DNA from: Dyella lipolytica
GTDB lineage: Bacteria; Pseudomonadota; Gammaproteobacteria; Xanthomonadales; Rhodanobacteraceae
Assembly: GCF_030160075.1 (NCBI RefSeq)
Contig: NZ_BSNQ01000009.1
Location: 492,295 to 556,294, forward strand
Direction of reading: 5' to 3'
DNA length: 64,000 bases
A program made the translations under genes and the position numbers. Below, one piece after another: positions 17,044-26,728 of this stretch. Every line of letters starts with the position of its first letter. The first letter of the stretch is position 1. The notes beneath the pieces were generated by a model. It saw only the letters and a list, made by a program, of their open reading frames with translations. It was not told where the DNA came from and did not search any database.

Positions 17044-18144
17044 TCAAATCCCTTCGCAGGGTTTGCCGTCGCGCACGAATGGAAACTTGACCACTCGCAC
17101 CGGCATTTCGCGGCCGCGGATATCGACCCGCACGTCGCCCGATGCGCCGGATGGAATTCGCGCGAAGGCCACCGCCTTGTTCAAGGTCGGCGCGAAGCTG
17201 CCGGAAAGAATCTCGCCGTCGCCGCGGTCCGTCAACACTTTCTGGCCATGGCGGAGCACGCCTTTGTCGTCCAGCACCAGGCCGATCATAGTGCGCGGCA
17301 CACCGGCGGCTTTCTGCGCCTCGAGCGCTTTGCGACCGATGAAGTCGCGGCCTTCGTCCAGCGCGATGGTCCACGCCAAGCCGGCTTCCCACGGCGAGAC
17401 GCTTTCATCCATGTCCTGGCCGTAAAGATTCATGCCGGCTTCCAGGCGCAACGTGTCGCGCGCGCCGAGCCCGCAAGGTGCGACGCCGGCTGCCACCAGC
17501 TCGTTCCAAAAGGTGATGGCCTGTTCGGATAGCACCATGATCTCGAAGCCGTCCTCGCCCGTATAACCGGTGCGTGCGATGAACAGTGGCGCGCCGTGCG
17601 GCCCCTGCGCTGCGGCAGCGGCGAAACGGCCCAGCTTCTCGATGCGTGCACGATCCACTTCGTGCAACAGGCCAATCACCTTGGCGCGCGCGTTCGGGCC
17701 CTGCACCGCGATCATCGCGAAATCGGGACGTTCCTGCACGGCCACGCCGAATGCTTTCGCCTGCTGCCCGATCCAGGCCAGGTCTTTGGTGCGCGTGGAG
17801 GCGTTCACCACCAGACGGAAAAATTCATCACCCAGGAAGTACACGATCAAGTCATCGATCACGCCGCCCTGCTCGTTCAGCATGCACGAGTACAGCGCTT
17901 TGCCCTGCACTTTCAACTTGTCGACGCTGTTGGCGAGCAAGTGGCGCAGGAAATCCCGCGTGCGCGCGCCATGTAGGTCGACGACTGTCATGTGCGAGAC
18001 GTCGAACATGCCAGCGTCACGTCTCACTACATGGTGTTCTTCGATCTGCGATCCATAGTTGATCGGCATGTCCCAGCCGCCGAAATCGACCATGCGCGCG
18101 CCGAGCTCGCGATGGGTGGCGTTGAGTACGGTCTTCTCGGTCAT
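17044..18144 (-). CDS. gcvT: Glycine cleavage system T protein (aminomethyltransferase)
   Basis: A 366-residue folate-dependent enzyme that takes the aminomethyl group from lipoyl-GcvH and makes 5,10-methylene-tetrahydrofolate and ammonia. Family motifs include [19 protein letters not shown] near the start, [14 protein letters not shown], and the folate-site region [12 protein letters not shown]. The start ATG at 18144 aligns with the family; a longer reading from 18222 adds residues unlike any GcvT. It probably heads the gcvT-gcvH operon. Confidence 0.96.
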   Translation of the reverse strand: MTEKTVLNATHRELGARMVDFGGWDMPINYGSQIEEHHVVRRDAGMFDVSHMTVVDLHGARTRDFLRHLLANSVDKLKVQGKALYSCMLNEQGGVIDDLIVYFLGDEFFRLVVNASTRTKDLAWIGQQAKAFGVAVQERPDFAMIAVQGPNARAKVIGLLHEVDRARIEKLGRFAAAAAQGPHGAPLFIARTGYTGEDGFEIMVLSEQAITFWNELVAAGVAPCGLGARDTLRLEAGMNLYGQDMDESVSPWEAGLAWTIALDEGRDFIGRKALEAQKAAGVPRTMIGLVLDDKGVLRHGQKVLTDRGDGEILSGSFAPTLNKAVAFARIPSGASGDVRVDIRGREMPVRVVKFPFVRDGKPCEGI

Positions 18145-18186
18145 TGCGGGGCCTGCCAAGGGTAAGAATAGGAAAGGGGGTCGCGC

Positions 18187-18215
18187 ATTATCGCCACCGC
18201 CCAGGATCAATCCAA
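18187..18215 (-). promoter_or_regulatory. Candidate sigma-70 promoter of gcvT
   Basis: On the minus strand TTGGAT and GATAAT are separated by exactly 17 bases, with the -10 box ending about 42 bases upstream of the gcvT start. No glycine-riboswitch-like leader fits in the short gap to the alkB stop. Confidence 0.45.
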
Positions 18216-18237
18216 GCTGCACGGCGTCATGGGCGGG

Positions 18238-18879
18238 CTATGCCGGCACCTGGATGAGGCGAAAGGTCAGATTGATCCGCGCCGCGGTCACCGCCGGACT
18301 CTTCGGCAGATCATGCTGATAGCGACGCTGCGTAGCCCCTGCCATGCATAGCAAGCTACCGTGCGTCAGTCGCAGATCCAGGGTATCTGCAGGCACGGCG
18401 CGCGTTCCTTTCGGCAGCCGTCGACGCAAGCGGAAGCGGCGCACAGCACCGAGACTCAACGAAGCGATCACCGGTTGCGACCCCAGCTCGGGCTCGTCAT
18501 CGCTGTGCCAGCCCATGGAATCGGCGCCATCGCGATAAAGGTTGGCCAGCACGCTATTGAAGCGCACGCCGCAGGATTGCTCCGCGCGTTCGCGCAAGGG
18601 AAGCAGCGATGGCGTCCACGGCCTCGGCTCGAAGCGGCTGCGCGAATAGACGTAAGTGGCGCCGGGATCACCGATCCAGCAACTCATCCGCGGCGCTTCC
18701 AGCTCGCGACCGAACATGCGAAGGCGGTGACGCTCCCAGGGAATTTCTTTCAGCAGGCACTCGAACAGTGCATCGGCTTCATCGTCGGTCAACCATGACC
18801 AGGCACAGCGCACGTCCGCATCGGTGATTGGCAAACGTTGCCAAACGTCGCTGGCGATCTCAGCGCTCGTCGCGGGCAT
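18238..18879 (-). CDS. alkB: AlkB-like 2-oxoglutarate/Fe(II) dioxygenase
   Basis: A 213-residue protein of the AlkB family, which removes alkyl groups from DNA or RNA bases by oxidation. The iron ligands are visible: His-X-Asp in MGWHSDDEPELG and the distal His in RRYQHDLPKS; RINLTFR provides the 2-oxoglutarate-binding arginines. VLANLYRDGADSMGWH is typical of the E. coli AlkB/ALKBH2-3 group. Start ATG 18879 was chosen because upstream residues look non-coding. Its first 20 bases overlap the 3' end of the methyltransferase gene upstream, suggesting translational coupling. Confidence 0.92.
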   Translation of the reverse strand: MPATSAEIASDVWQRLPITDADVRCAWSWLTDDEADALFECLLKEIPWERHRLRMFGRELEAPRMSCWIGDPGATYVYSRSRFEPRPWTPSLLPLRERAEQSCGVRFNSVLANLYRDGADSMGWHSDDEPELGSQPVIASLSLGAVRRFRLRRRLPKGTRAVPADTLDLRLTHGSLLCMAGATQRRYQHDLPKSPAVTAARINLTFRLIQVPA

Positions 18880-19447
18880 AGGTATAAACCTGCGCCGGCG
18901 GCAGATTTCGCCACACCATGCCGACCCGGGTGCAACGCAACCCGAGCTGCTGCTGTACCCGCTTATCCAGCGGACTGCGCCAACCGTAGGTGTACTGCAC
19001 GAAGACACCGCCGGGGCGCAACACCGCCAGCGCGGCAGAGACGATGTCGTGCTGCAACTCAGGTGGCATCGTCAGCAAACCAAGGCTGCTGAGGATGGCA
19101 TCTGCGCCTTCCGGTGCCAGCACGCCCGTGCGCTGCGCCAGTTCGTTGACGTGACGCGCATCGGCGCAAAGCACCTGCGCCTGTGGAAATCGGCGTCGAA
19201 GAATGGCGTGCATCGTGGCGTTCATTTCCAGCACCAGCAGCTGGGCCGGCGATACGCCATGGTGAAGCAGTGCTTCGGTGATCACGCCGGTACCGCCGCC
19301 GAGTTCGATCACACAACTGGCCTTGGCAGGCATGGCCGAAACCATCATGCGCGCCAATGGCCGTCCGGAAGGCAGCACGGAGGCCATCTGCAGCGGATGC
19401 TTGATCCACTCCCGAAAAAACGTGAGTTGTTGCGTGTAGGCGGGCAT
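18860..19447 (-). CDS. SAM-dependent methyltransferase, PmtA-like
   Basis: A 195-residue class I methyltransferase. The SAM-binding motif is VIELGGGTGVITEALL. The N-terminus (FFREWIKHPLQMASVLPSGR) and a late motif (VWRNLPPAQVYTY) resemble Rhodobacter-type phospholipid N-methyltransferases (PmtA) and the related rRNA adenine dimethylase-like group. PmtA methylates phosphatidylethanolamine toward phosphatidylcholine at the membrane; whether this one does is an inference. It lacks the full length of KsgA, so an rRNA role is less likely. Overlap with alkB suggests one transcript. Confidence 0.75.
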   Translation of the reverse strand: MPAYTQQLTFFREWIKHPLQMASVLPSGRPLARMMVSAMPAKASCVIELGGGTGVITEALLHHGVSPAQLLVLEMNATMHAILRRRFPQAQVLCADARHVNELAQRTGVLAPEGADAILSSLGLLTMPPELQHDIVSAALAVLRPGGVFVQYTYGWRSPLDKRVQQQLGLRCTRVGMVWRNLPPAQVYTYARDER

Positions 19448-19502
19448 GGGGAGGCCTGATTGTTTCCTACCACTCTACCCGGGTATCCGTAACAAAACGT
19501 TG

Positions 19503-20903
19503 TCACCCGACCAGAACAGGGTAATCCGGCGCCGCATCGAGCGTGGCCGACCACACCTCGGCCAACTCCAGCAAGCGCAGATCCGAACCGCGCGCGCCCA
19601 CGAGCTGCAAACCGATCGGTAAACCGTCCGGCAGCGTGCCCATCGGAATACTCACCGCCGGGCAGCCGGCCAGATTGGCGAAGCTGGTGAGATCGGCCTG
19701 CGAATCGGGCACCGGGCCGTCGAGCGGAAACGCACCCTGTGGCGTGGTGGGTGTGACCAGCACATCGATCTGCGCGAACAATCGGCGCATCTTCAATGCG
19801 GCCGCATCGAGCACTCGGTCGGCGGTTGCGTAATCAGCGGCCGTCTTGCTTGCGGCATAGTCCAGCATCTGACGGAAACGCGGTGATACGGGATGCTCTG
19901 CATCGGCCAGTTGCGTGGCGAAGGTGCCGAGCATTTCCGCTTCCATGAGCAGCAGACCGGCGCGACGGGCGCGGGCGAAATGCCAATCCTCGAAATCCAC
20001 CGTACGCCGTTGGCCGAGTTCACGATCGAGCTTTGCGAGCGTCGCCTCGAACACGTCGACGACAGCCGGCTGCACGCCCAATCCAGGCAGATTCGACAGC
20101 ACACCGCAGCGCAATTTGCCAGGCTCCCAGTCCGGCGGCGCGAGCGCCACACGGCGCCGGCGTGAGCGCGGATCGTCAGCGTCGTAGCCCGCCAACACCT
20201 GCAAGAGCACGGTAAGGTCATTCACGCTGCGCGCCAGCAGGCCTACGGTATCCAGCATGCGCGCCGCCGGTATCATGCCGCGGACAGAAATTTCGCCCTG
20301 CGTGGGCTTCAATGCGAATACGCCGCAATAGCTGGCGGGAATGCGGATCGAGCCCAGGCTGTCCGAACCGATGGCCGCTACCGCTAACCCCGCCGCTACG
20401 GCAGCTGCCGCGCCGCCTGAGGAACCACCCGCGGTGTAGCCGTGACGATGCGGATTGTGTGTCGGCCCGACGTGCGGGTTGTTGGTGACAGCACCCAACG
20501 CTCCCTCATCCATATTGGTCTTGCCGATCAGCACCGCGCCCGACGCACGCAGCCGCCCAACGATGTGAGCATCGTGTTCGGCGGGGCGACCAGGTCCAGG
20601 CAAGCCGGCGCGCGTCGGCCACCCGGCGATGTCGAAGTTGTCCTTGAGCGCAATGGGAATGCCGTCGAGTCGCCCGATGACACCATCGCGCCGGCGGTGC
20701 TCGGCGGTACGCGCCTGCTCGCGCAGCAAGGTCGGACTCACGCCCACATACGCGTTGAGCTGCGGATTGATGCGCTCGATGGCGTCGAGGTAGACCTCGG
20801 CCAGCGCCTCCGAATGCACACGCCCCGCGGCTAGCCAATGCAATAGCTGGCAAAGCGTAGCGCGGCGGAGATCGACATCGGCAATCGGCGGTACAGAATT
20901 CAT
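19503..20903 (-). CDS. Amidase-signature-family amidase
   Basis: A 466-residue amidohydrolase with the Ser-cisSer-Lys triad of the amidase signature family. The catalytic Lys lies in IPIALKDNFDIAGWPTRAG, the cis-Ser in AGGSSGGAAAAVAAGLAV, and the nucleophile region reads GSDSLGSIRIPASYCGV. Substitution of Leu-Gly for the common Gly-Gly after the nucleophile region is a minor oddity. Relatives include GatA, but no gatB or gatC is adjacent, so a catabolic amidase is more likely; the substrate is unknown. It is divergent from the ETF-QO gene. Start ATG 20903 fits better than the in-frame start at 20930. Confidence 0.88.
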   Translation of the reverse strand: MNSVPPIADVDLRRATLCQLLHWLAAGRVHSEALAEVYLDAIERINPQLNAYVGVSPTLLREQARTAEHRRRDGVIGRLDGIPIALKDNFDIAGWPTRAGLPGPGRPAEHDAHIVGRLRASGAVLIGKTNMDEGALGAVTNNPHVGPTHNPHRHGYTAGGSSGGAAAAVAAGLAVAAIGSDSLGSIRIPASYCGVFALKPTQGEISVRGMIPAARMLDTVGLLARSVNDLTVLLQVLAGYDADDPRSRRRRVALAPPDWEPGKLRCGVLSNLPGLGVQPAVVDVFEATLAKLDRELGQRRTVDFEDWHFARARRAGLLLMEAEMLGTFATQLADAEHPVSPRFRQMLDYAASKTAADYATADRVLDAAALKMRRLFAQIDVLVTPTTPQGAFPLDGPVPDSQADLTSFANLAGCPAVSIPMGTLPDGLPIGLQLVGARGSDLRLLELAEVWSATLDAAPDYPVLVG

Positions 20904-21070
20904 GCGCACTCCGGCACAGATCCAGCGCAACTATGGCTACCCCTGGCAAACCGGCCGCGGCAGGCTCCTGTTTGCTGCGCGGTAGGCGAACCCGGAGAAT
21001 AGCGTCCGGACCGCCTTTGGAACACCACGCGGCCACGGACCCGCACTCACTAGCCCACGATGGAGCTCCC

Positions 21071-22672
21071 ATGACCGAACGCGAAACGATGGAATACGAC
21101 GTCATCGTCGTCGGTGCAGGGCCGGCTGGGTTGTCATTTGCGATCCGGCTGAAGCAGCTCAAGCCGGAGGTCACCGTGTGTGTGATCGAAAAAGCCTCAA
21201 CCATCGGCGCGCAGATCCTTTCCGGGGCGGTGATCGAACCACAGCCCTTGGATGCCCTGCTACCTGGCTGGCGCGACAATCCGCCGCCGATCTGCGTACC
21301 CGCGGCCGACGACGAGTTCTGGCTACTCAAAAAGACCGGCGGACGCAAACTGCCAGTACCGCCGGGCATGAAAAATCACGGTAATTTCATCGTCTCGCTG
21401 GGCGCACTTTGCGCATGGCTGGCGCCGCAAGCCGAGGCGTTGGGGGTGGATGTGTTCCCCGGCTTTGCAGCCGCCGACACCATCTACAACGAAGACGGTT
21501 CGGTCGCCGGCGTACGCATCGGCGACATGGGCGTGGCCAAGGACGGTTCGCACAAACCCGGCTACACCCAGGGCATCGATATCAAGGCCAAGGTCACCGT
21601 GCTCGCCGAGGGCGCGCGCGGCAGCCTCACCAAGCAACTGATCAAGCGCTTCGCGCTAGATAAGGACAGCGATCCGCAGGGCTACTCCATCGGCATCAAG
21701 GAACTGTGGCAAGTGCCGGCCGGACGCGTGACGCCCGGCAAGATCGTGCATAGCTTTGGCTGGCCGGCAGATAGCCACACCTACGGCGGCAGCTTCCTCT
21801 ACCACCTGGACAAGGATCGCATCGCGCTCGGCTACGTCAGCGGCCTCGATTACAGCGATCCGAACTACCAGCCATGGGAAGCCTTCCAGCAATGGAAGAA
21901 CCACCCGATGATCAAGCCGCTGCTCGAAGGCGGCACGATTCTTTCCGCGGGCGCGCGCGCCATCGTCACCGGCGGCTATCAATCGCTGCCGAAAATCGAC
22001 ATGCCTGGCGCGCTGCTGATCGGCGACACCGCCGGCCTGCTCAACGTACCCAAGATCAAAGGCACGCACCAGGCCATCCGCAGCGGCATGCTCGCCGCCG
22101 AACACCTGGTGGCGAACGATCTGAAGCCAGCCGGCTTTGACGCCAAACTGCGCGGCTCCGAAGTGATGGCGGAGTTGAAAAAAGTGCGCAACATCAAACC
22201 CGGCTTCAAGAAAGGGTTGTGGTTCGGCATGTTCAACGCCGCATGGGAAACCCTGGTCGGCGGTGCTTCGCCGTGGACGCTGAAGAACAAAGCCGACTGG
22301 TCTTCACTACACAAACTCGGCCAGCAGGAAGAACCCAAGCGCGACTATGTGCAACGCGAGCTGCCGCCCCGCGATCGCCTCGCCGGCGTCTACTTCGCAG
22401 CTACCGAACACGACGAAGATCAGCCCATCCATCTTCATGTGGAAGACACTTCGGTCTGCGTGACCCAGTGCGCCCAGGAATATGGCAACCCTTGTACACG
22501 TTTCTGCCCGGCCAACGTTTACGAGATCGTCAACGATGAAGCGGGCAAGCGTCTGCAGATCAACGCCGCCAACTGTGTGCACTGCAAGACCTGCGACATC
22601 AAGGATCCCTACCAGATCATCAATTGGGTGACGCCGGAAGGTGGTTCGGGTCCCAACTATCAGAATCTTTAA
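21071..22672 (+). CDS. Electron-transfer flavoprotein:ubiquinone oxidoreductase
   Basis: A 533-residue membrane-associated flavoprotein with one [4Fe-4S] cluster. The FAD motif is near the start (DVIVVGAGPAGLSFAIRL). The C-terminal cluster site shows CVTQCAQEYGNPCTRFCPA and CVHCKTCDIKDP. It passes electrons from reduced ETF, made by acyl-CoA and other dehydrogenases, to ubiquinone. Its partners etfB and etfA lie 2.3 kb downstream on the same strand, separated only by a glycosyltransferase gene. Start ATG 21071 was chosen because codons upstream look non-coding. Confidence 0.96.
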   Translation: MTERETMEYDVIVVGAGPAGLSFAIRLKQLKPEVTVCVIEKASTIGAQILSGAVIEPQPLDALLPGWRDNPPPICVPAADDEFWLLKKTGGRKLPVPPGMKNHGNFIVSLGALCAWLAPQAEALGVDVFPGFAAADTIYNEDGSVAGVRIGDMGVAKDGSHKPGYTQGIDIKAKVTVLAEGARGSLTKQLIKRFALDKDSDPQGYSIGIKELWQVPAGRVTPGKIVHSFGWPADSHTYGGSFLYHLDKDRIALGYVSGLDYSDPNYQPWEAFQQWKNHPMIKPLLEGGTILSAGARAIVTGGYQSLPKIDMPGALLIGDTAGLLNVPKIKGTHQAIRSGMLAAEHLVANDLKPAGFDAKLRGSEVMAELKKVRNIKPGFKKGLWFGMFNAAWETLVGGASPWTLKNKADWSSLHKLGQQEEPKRDYVQRELPPRDRLAGVYFAATEHDEDQPIHLHVEDTSVCVTQCAQEYGNPCTRFCPANVYEIVNDEAGKRLQINAANCVHCKTCDIKDPYQIINWVTPEGGSGPNYQNL

Positions 22673-22705
22673 GGCTCGGTACACGCAAAAAAATTATCGG
22701 TCCAC

Positions 22706-22729
22706 CTATATCCTGCGCGCAGGATATAG
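22706..22729. promoter_or_regulatory. 24-bp perfect palindrome between ETF-QO and GT genes
   Basis: CTATATCCTGCG is followed directly by its exact reverse complement. It begins 34 bases after the ETF-QO stop and ends 34 bases before the glycosyltransferase start. There is no T-tract immediately after it on the plus strand, so it may be a terminator lacking a tail or an operator for the downstream gene. Confidence 0.5.
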
Positions 22730-22763
22730 CCCGACGTCGGCACACAGATAGTTCGAGGAATCA

Positions 22764-24845
22764 ATGTCACTCAGCACTTTGCAGTGGCGAGCCAAGCGTT
22801 TGCGATACCTGTCACAACGCGTGTTTGGCAGCATGGCTCAGCGCGGTCTTCACGGGACGCTTTCGCGGATATTGCAGGAATTCAAGTCCAATCCGGTCGA
22901 AGAAGCTTCTTTAGAACTCGAGACGCTGAATCAGCCGTTTAGTCCTTTCGCTCTGCCCACCAGTGAGACCCCGCGCATCTCCGTCATCATTCCCGCATAC
23001 GGAAAGCTTGCGTGGACATTGGCCTGCTTACGTTCGATCGGCCGCCATGGCGCTAGCCTGCCGTTCGAGGTCATCGTGGTAGATGACGCATCCCCGGATA
23101 ACAGCGCATCAACCCTATCGCAAGTTGATGGGCTTCGTCTGTTGCGGAACGAGAGCAATGTCGGCTACATCGGCAGCTGTAACGCAGGTGCCGCCGCGGC
23201 ACGAGCGCCTTATCTCCTTTTCCTCAACAATGACACCCAGGTTACGCCGCGCTGGCTCGATGCGCTGCTTGAGGCTTACTTGGAAGAGCCGAACTGCGGC
23301 ATCGTCGGCAGCCAACTCATCTACCCGGACGGAAGACTCCAGGAAGCGGGTGCATTGGTGTATTCCAACGCCGAGGCTTGGAACGCCGGGCGCTTTGAAA
23401 AGCGCGACGACCCTAGGTACTTGTACCGCCGCGATGTGGATTATGTGTCCGGCGCGGCGTTGCTGATCGAAAAATCGCTTTTTATCTCAATAGGTGGCTT
23501 TGACACGCGATATACGCCGGCCTACTGCGAAGACATGGATCTTGCCTTCGCCGCGCGCGCATCAGGGCGACGTGTCATCTACGAACCCACCAGCATCGTC
23601 GTTCATTGCGAAGGGATCACTTCGGGAACGGACATATTGAAAGGCGTCAAGCGATACCAGTCCATCAATCGCGAAAAGTTCATCCGCAAATGGGAGGCCG
23701 CACTTCGGCAGCAACCTGCGCCGCGTACTCCGGTAGAACGAGCAATCCATCACGGGCAACGCCATATCTTCGTGATGGACGCACTGACTCCCGATCCCCG
23801 CAGGGACGCTGGATCGCTTCAAATGTTCAACATCATGCGTTTGCTCCGAGGCATGGGCTGGCGAGTGACGTTCATGGCGGACAATCGGTTGGCCAGCGCC
23901 GACGACATTCGTCTGCTCGGTGCGATTGGCGTAGAGGTACTTTGCAAACCATGGTCGCCGCCGCTCGCTACATGGCTGAAACGCGAGCAGGCCAGCCTCG
24001 ACGCCGTGATGCTATGCCGTCATTACGTGGCTGACGCCAATCTCCCTCTTATTCGGCAATTGGCACCCCATGCGCGAATTCTGTTCGATACGGTAGATCT
24101 ACATTTTTTGCGTGAGCGGCGCGCGGCAGCGCATACCGACAACCCCACCCTGGCCCGTCAGGCGAGCGCATCGCAACGCCGTGAGTTTGAGATTATTCGG
24201 GCCAGTCACGCCACCTTTGTAGTGAGCACGGTGGAACTTGAATTATTGAAAAATGAGCTGCCTGGTGCCAACGTCATGCTTCTACCCAATATGCATGAGG
24301 TCCATGGGCGTCACGGTGAATTCGAGCAAAGGCGAGGCCTCGTCTTTGTTGGCGGTTTCGGACACCCCCCGAACGTCGATGCAGTTCAATGGCTGACCGA
24401 CGAGATCTATCCCAGAATCCGCACTGCGCGTCCGGACATCGAATTGCATTTGATCGGCCAAATACCGGAAGCAGTACAACGGGAGCTGCAGGGACGTGGC
24501 ATCGTTGCCCACGGTCGCGTTGAGGATCTCACTCCTTGGATGGATGGCAGCCGTATCGCGCTTGCGCCATTGCGTTACGGCGCGGGCGTCAAGGGCAAGG
24601 TCAACACCGCCATGAGCCACGGTTTACCCGTCGTAGGAACCCACATCGCCGCCGAAGGCATGCGGTTGGAGGATGGCGAAAACATTCTCCTCGCTGACGA
24701 CGCGCAGACATTTGCCGATGCGGTACTGCGTTTGTACGAGGACCGTGCACTTTGGTATCGCCTGTCCGAGGCCGGAATGAACAATATCCGCGACCATTTT
24801 TCCTTTGATATCGCCCGTCGCGCCCTTCATTCAGCGCTGGCTTGA
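22764..24845 (+). CDS. Two-domain glycosyltransferase, GT2 fused to GT4
   Basis: A 693-residue cytoplasmic protein. Residues ~70-310 form a GT2 domain (ISVIIPAYGK, VVDDASPDNSA, LFLNNDTQVTPRWLDALLEA with the DXD-type site, and YCEDMDLAFAARASGRRV). Residues ~335-690 form a GT4/GT1-like domain of GT-B fold (GLVFVGGFGHPPNVDAVQWL, ALAPLRYGAGVKGKVNTAMS). It is a clear paralogue of the C-terminal half of the large protein at 46922-50362. Two joined transferases probably add two linkages of a repeat unit. It is the only polysaccharide gene inside the ETF gene group, and AGGAA lies upstream of the start. Confidence 0.88.
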   Translation: MSLSTLQWRAKRLRYLSQRVFGSMAQRGLHGTLSRILQEFKSNPVEEASLELETLNQPFSPFALPTSETPRISVIIPAYGKLAWTLACLRSIGRHGASLPFEVIVVDDASPDNSASTLSQVDGLRLLRNESNVGYIGSCNAGAAAARAPYLLFLNNDTQVTPRWLDALLEAYLEEPNCGIVGSQLIYPDGRLQEAGALVYSNAEAWNAGRFEKRDDPRYLYRRDVDYVSGAALLIEKSLFISIGGFDTRYTPAYCEDMDLAFAARASGRRVIYEPTSIVVHCEGITSGTDILKGVKRYQSINREKFIRKWEAALRQQPAPRTPVERAIHHGQRHIFVMDALTPDPRRDAGSLQMFNIMRLLRGMGWRVTFMADNRLASADDIRLLGAIGVEVLCKPWSPPLATWLKREQASLDAVMLCRHYVADANLPLIRQLAPHARILFDTVDLHFLRERRAAAHTDNPTLARQASASQRREFEIIRASHATFVVSTVELELLKNELPGANVMLLPNMHEVHGRHGEFEQRRGLVFVGGFGHPPNVDAVQWLTDEIYPRIRTARPDIELHLIGQIPEAVQRELQGRGIVAHGRVEDLTPWMDGSRIALAPLRYGAGVKGKVNTAMSHGLPVVGTHIAAEGMRLEDGENILLADDAQTFADAVLRLYEDRALWYRLSEAGMNNIRDHFSFDIARRALHSALA

Positions 24846-24942
24846 GCCAGCCCCCAAGCTTGCACTTCAAACGACCGTTTGCCTGGCGCTACAATGCACC
24901 CTTTCGGCTGCTGTAGGTAGCCACCGAAATAGGAACTCGCAG

Positions 24943-25689
24943 ATGAAGATTCTTGTCGGCTACAAGCGTGTCGTGGACTACAACGTCCGCGTCCAAGTCA
25001 AACCCGACGGTACGGGCGTGTCGACCGACGGCGTGAAACTTTCCGCAAACCCCTTCGACGATATTGCTCTCGAAGAAGCGCTGCGGCTCCGGGAAAAAGG
25101 GCTTGCTACCGAAGTCGTGGTGGTCGGGATCGGCCCAGCAGACCTGACCGCACACTTGCGCAATGGTTTGGCGATGGGTGCTAACCGCGCCATCCACGTG
25201 GTCGTTGCGGGCGAAGTACAACCTCTCACGGTCGCTCGCACATTCCTCAAGCTGATCGAGAAGGAGCAACCGGACCTCGTCATTCTTGGCAAACAGGCCA
25301 TCGATGACGACGCCAGTCAAACCGGCCAGATGTTGGCGGCGCTCTGGGATCGTCCTCAAGCCACCTTTGCGAGCAAGGTGGAAATCGCAGACGGCAAAGC
25401 TACCGTTACCCGCGAGGTCGACGCAGGGCTGGAAGTTATCCAGGCGGATCTGCCAGCGGTAATCACCACCGACCTGCGCCTCAACGAGCCGCGCTTTATC
25501 AAGCTGCCGGATATCATGAAGGCCAAGTCCAAACCTATCGACACCATCGAGTTAGCGTCGCTGGGCGTTGATGTGCACGACCAGCTCAAGACCACTCACT
25601 ACGCCGCGCCAGCCAAACGCAGCAAGGGCGTGTTGGTGAAGGACGCAGCCGAACTGGTTGCTACGCTGAAGCAGAAGGGCCTGCTCTAA
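24943..25689 (+). CDS. etfB: Electron-transfer flavoprotein beta subunit
   Basis: A 248-residue ETF beta subunit that binds AMP and pairs with EtfA. The N-terminus (MKILVGYKRVVDYNVRV) and GKQAIDDDASQTGQMLAALW are typical. It sits 26 bases upstream of etfA. The ATG at 24943 gives the family N-terminus. In Xanthomonas the etf genes mark one border of the LPS locus, as they do here. Confidence 0.97.
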   Translation: MKILVGYKRVVDYNVRVQVKPDGTGVSTDGVKLSANPFDDIALEEALRLREKGLATEVVVVGIGPADLTAHLRNGLAMGANRAIHVVVAGEVQPLTVARTFLKLIEKEQPDLVILGKQAIDDDASQTGQMLAALWDRPQATFASKVEIADGKATVTREVDAGLEVIQADLPAVITTDLRLNEPRFIKLPDIMKAKSKPIDTIELASLGVDVHDQLKTTHYAAPAKRSKGVLVKDAAELVATLKQKGLL

Positions 25690-25715
25690 GCAGCCGACCG
25701 GACGAGGAGACACCC

Positions 25716-26660
25716 GTGAGCAAGATCCTGGTTATCGCCGAACATCTGGGCGGCAAGCTGAACCCTTCCACTGCACGCGCCGTGAGCGCGGCAGCAGCCG
25801 TGAAACCCGAAATTATCGACATTCTGGTGCTTGCTGACAGTGTCGAAGCCATTGCCACAGAAGCCGCCAAGATCGATGGTGTGAGCCGCGTGCTGACCAT
25901 CGCACGTGCCGAGAATGCACATCCGCTGGCGGCCGTGCTGGCGCCGCAGATCGCCAAAGCCGCTGCCGGCTACACCCACGTTTTCGCGCCGTCCACCACC
26001 TTCGGTAAGGATGTCGCGCCACGCGTAGCAGCTTTGCTAGGCGTAGCACAGGTCAGCGATGTAATGAGCGTGGATGCTAGCCATACTTTCAAGCGACCTA
26101 TTTATGCAGGCAACGCAATCATCACGGTAGAAGCCGATGCCGCGCACGCCGTGGTTGCCACCATCCGCACGGCATCCTGGTCGGCTGCGGCCAGCGGCAC
26201 CCAGAGCGCACCAATCGAAGCATTGAGCCTGGACGTCGCCCTTCCCACACACACCCGCTTTGTCGAACTGAAGCAGGGCAAGAGCGATCGTCCAGATCTG
26301 CAGAGCGCCAGCAAAGTGGTGTCCGGCGGTCGTGGTGTGGGCTCAAAGGAGAACTTCGAGATTATCTATAAGTTCGCCGATAAGATCGGCGCCGCCGTGG
26401 GCGCCTCACGCGCCGCCGTCGATGCAGGCTATGTGCCTAACGAATTGCAAGTAGGACAGACCGGGAAAATCATCGCACCGGAGCTGTACATGGCCATCGG
26501 TATTTCAGGCGCGATCCAGCACCTCACTGGCATCAAGGACGCCGGAACCATCGTCGCTATCAACAAAGATGCCGAGGCGCCGATCTTCGAAGTGGCAGAC
26601 ATTGGCCTGGTCGGTGATCTGTTCAAACTGATTCCGGAGCTAGAGCAGGCGATCGGCTGA
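25716..26660 (+). CDS. etfA: Electron-transfer flavoprotein alpha subunit
   Basis: A 314-residue FAD-binding alpha subunit. The N-terminal domain starts [18 protein letters not shown]; the C-terminal FAD domain has [17 protein letters not shown] and [20 protein letters not shown], matching the family consensus. It accepts electrons from acyl-CoA dehydrogenases and hands them to ETF-QO. A GAGGAG lies upstream of its start. A terminator follows, closing the etf unit just before the polysaccharide locus. Confidence 0.97.
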   Translation: MSKILVIAEHLGGKLNPSTARAVSAAAAVKPEIIDILVLADSVEAIATEAAKIDGVSRVLTIARAENAHPLAAVLAPQIAKAAAGYTHVFAPSTTFGKDVAPRVAALLGVAQVSDVMSVDASHTFKRPIYAGNAIITVEADAAHAVVATIRTASWSAAASGTQSAPIEALSLDVALPTHTRFVELKQGKSDRPDLQSASKVVSGGRGVGSKENFEIIYKFADKIGAAVGASRAAVDAGYVPNELQVGQTGKIIAPELYMAIGISGAIQHLTGIKDAGTIVAINKDAEAPIFEVADIGLVGDLFKLIPELEQAIG

Positions 26661-26681
26661 GATCAACAAAACCGACGCGAT

Positions 26682-26713
26682 AAAAAAAGCGGCACTCGGA
26701 TGCCGCTTTTTTT
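26682..26713. terminator. Bidirectional rho-independent terminator after etfA
   Basis: AAAAAAAGCGGCA, a short loop, then TGCCGCTTTTTTT. It separates the convergent etfA and aminotransferase genes and can work on both strands. Confidence 0.9.
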
Positions 26714-26728
26714 CGCGCCAGTGCTCGA

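Noticed and set aside
18145-18237. Glycine riboswitch before gcvT
   Set aside because: The gap to alkB is only 93 bases and I see none of the conserved glycine-aptamer sequence; a simple promoter fits.
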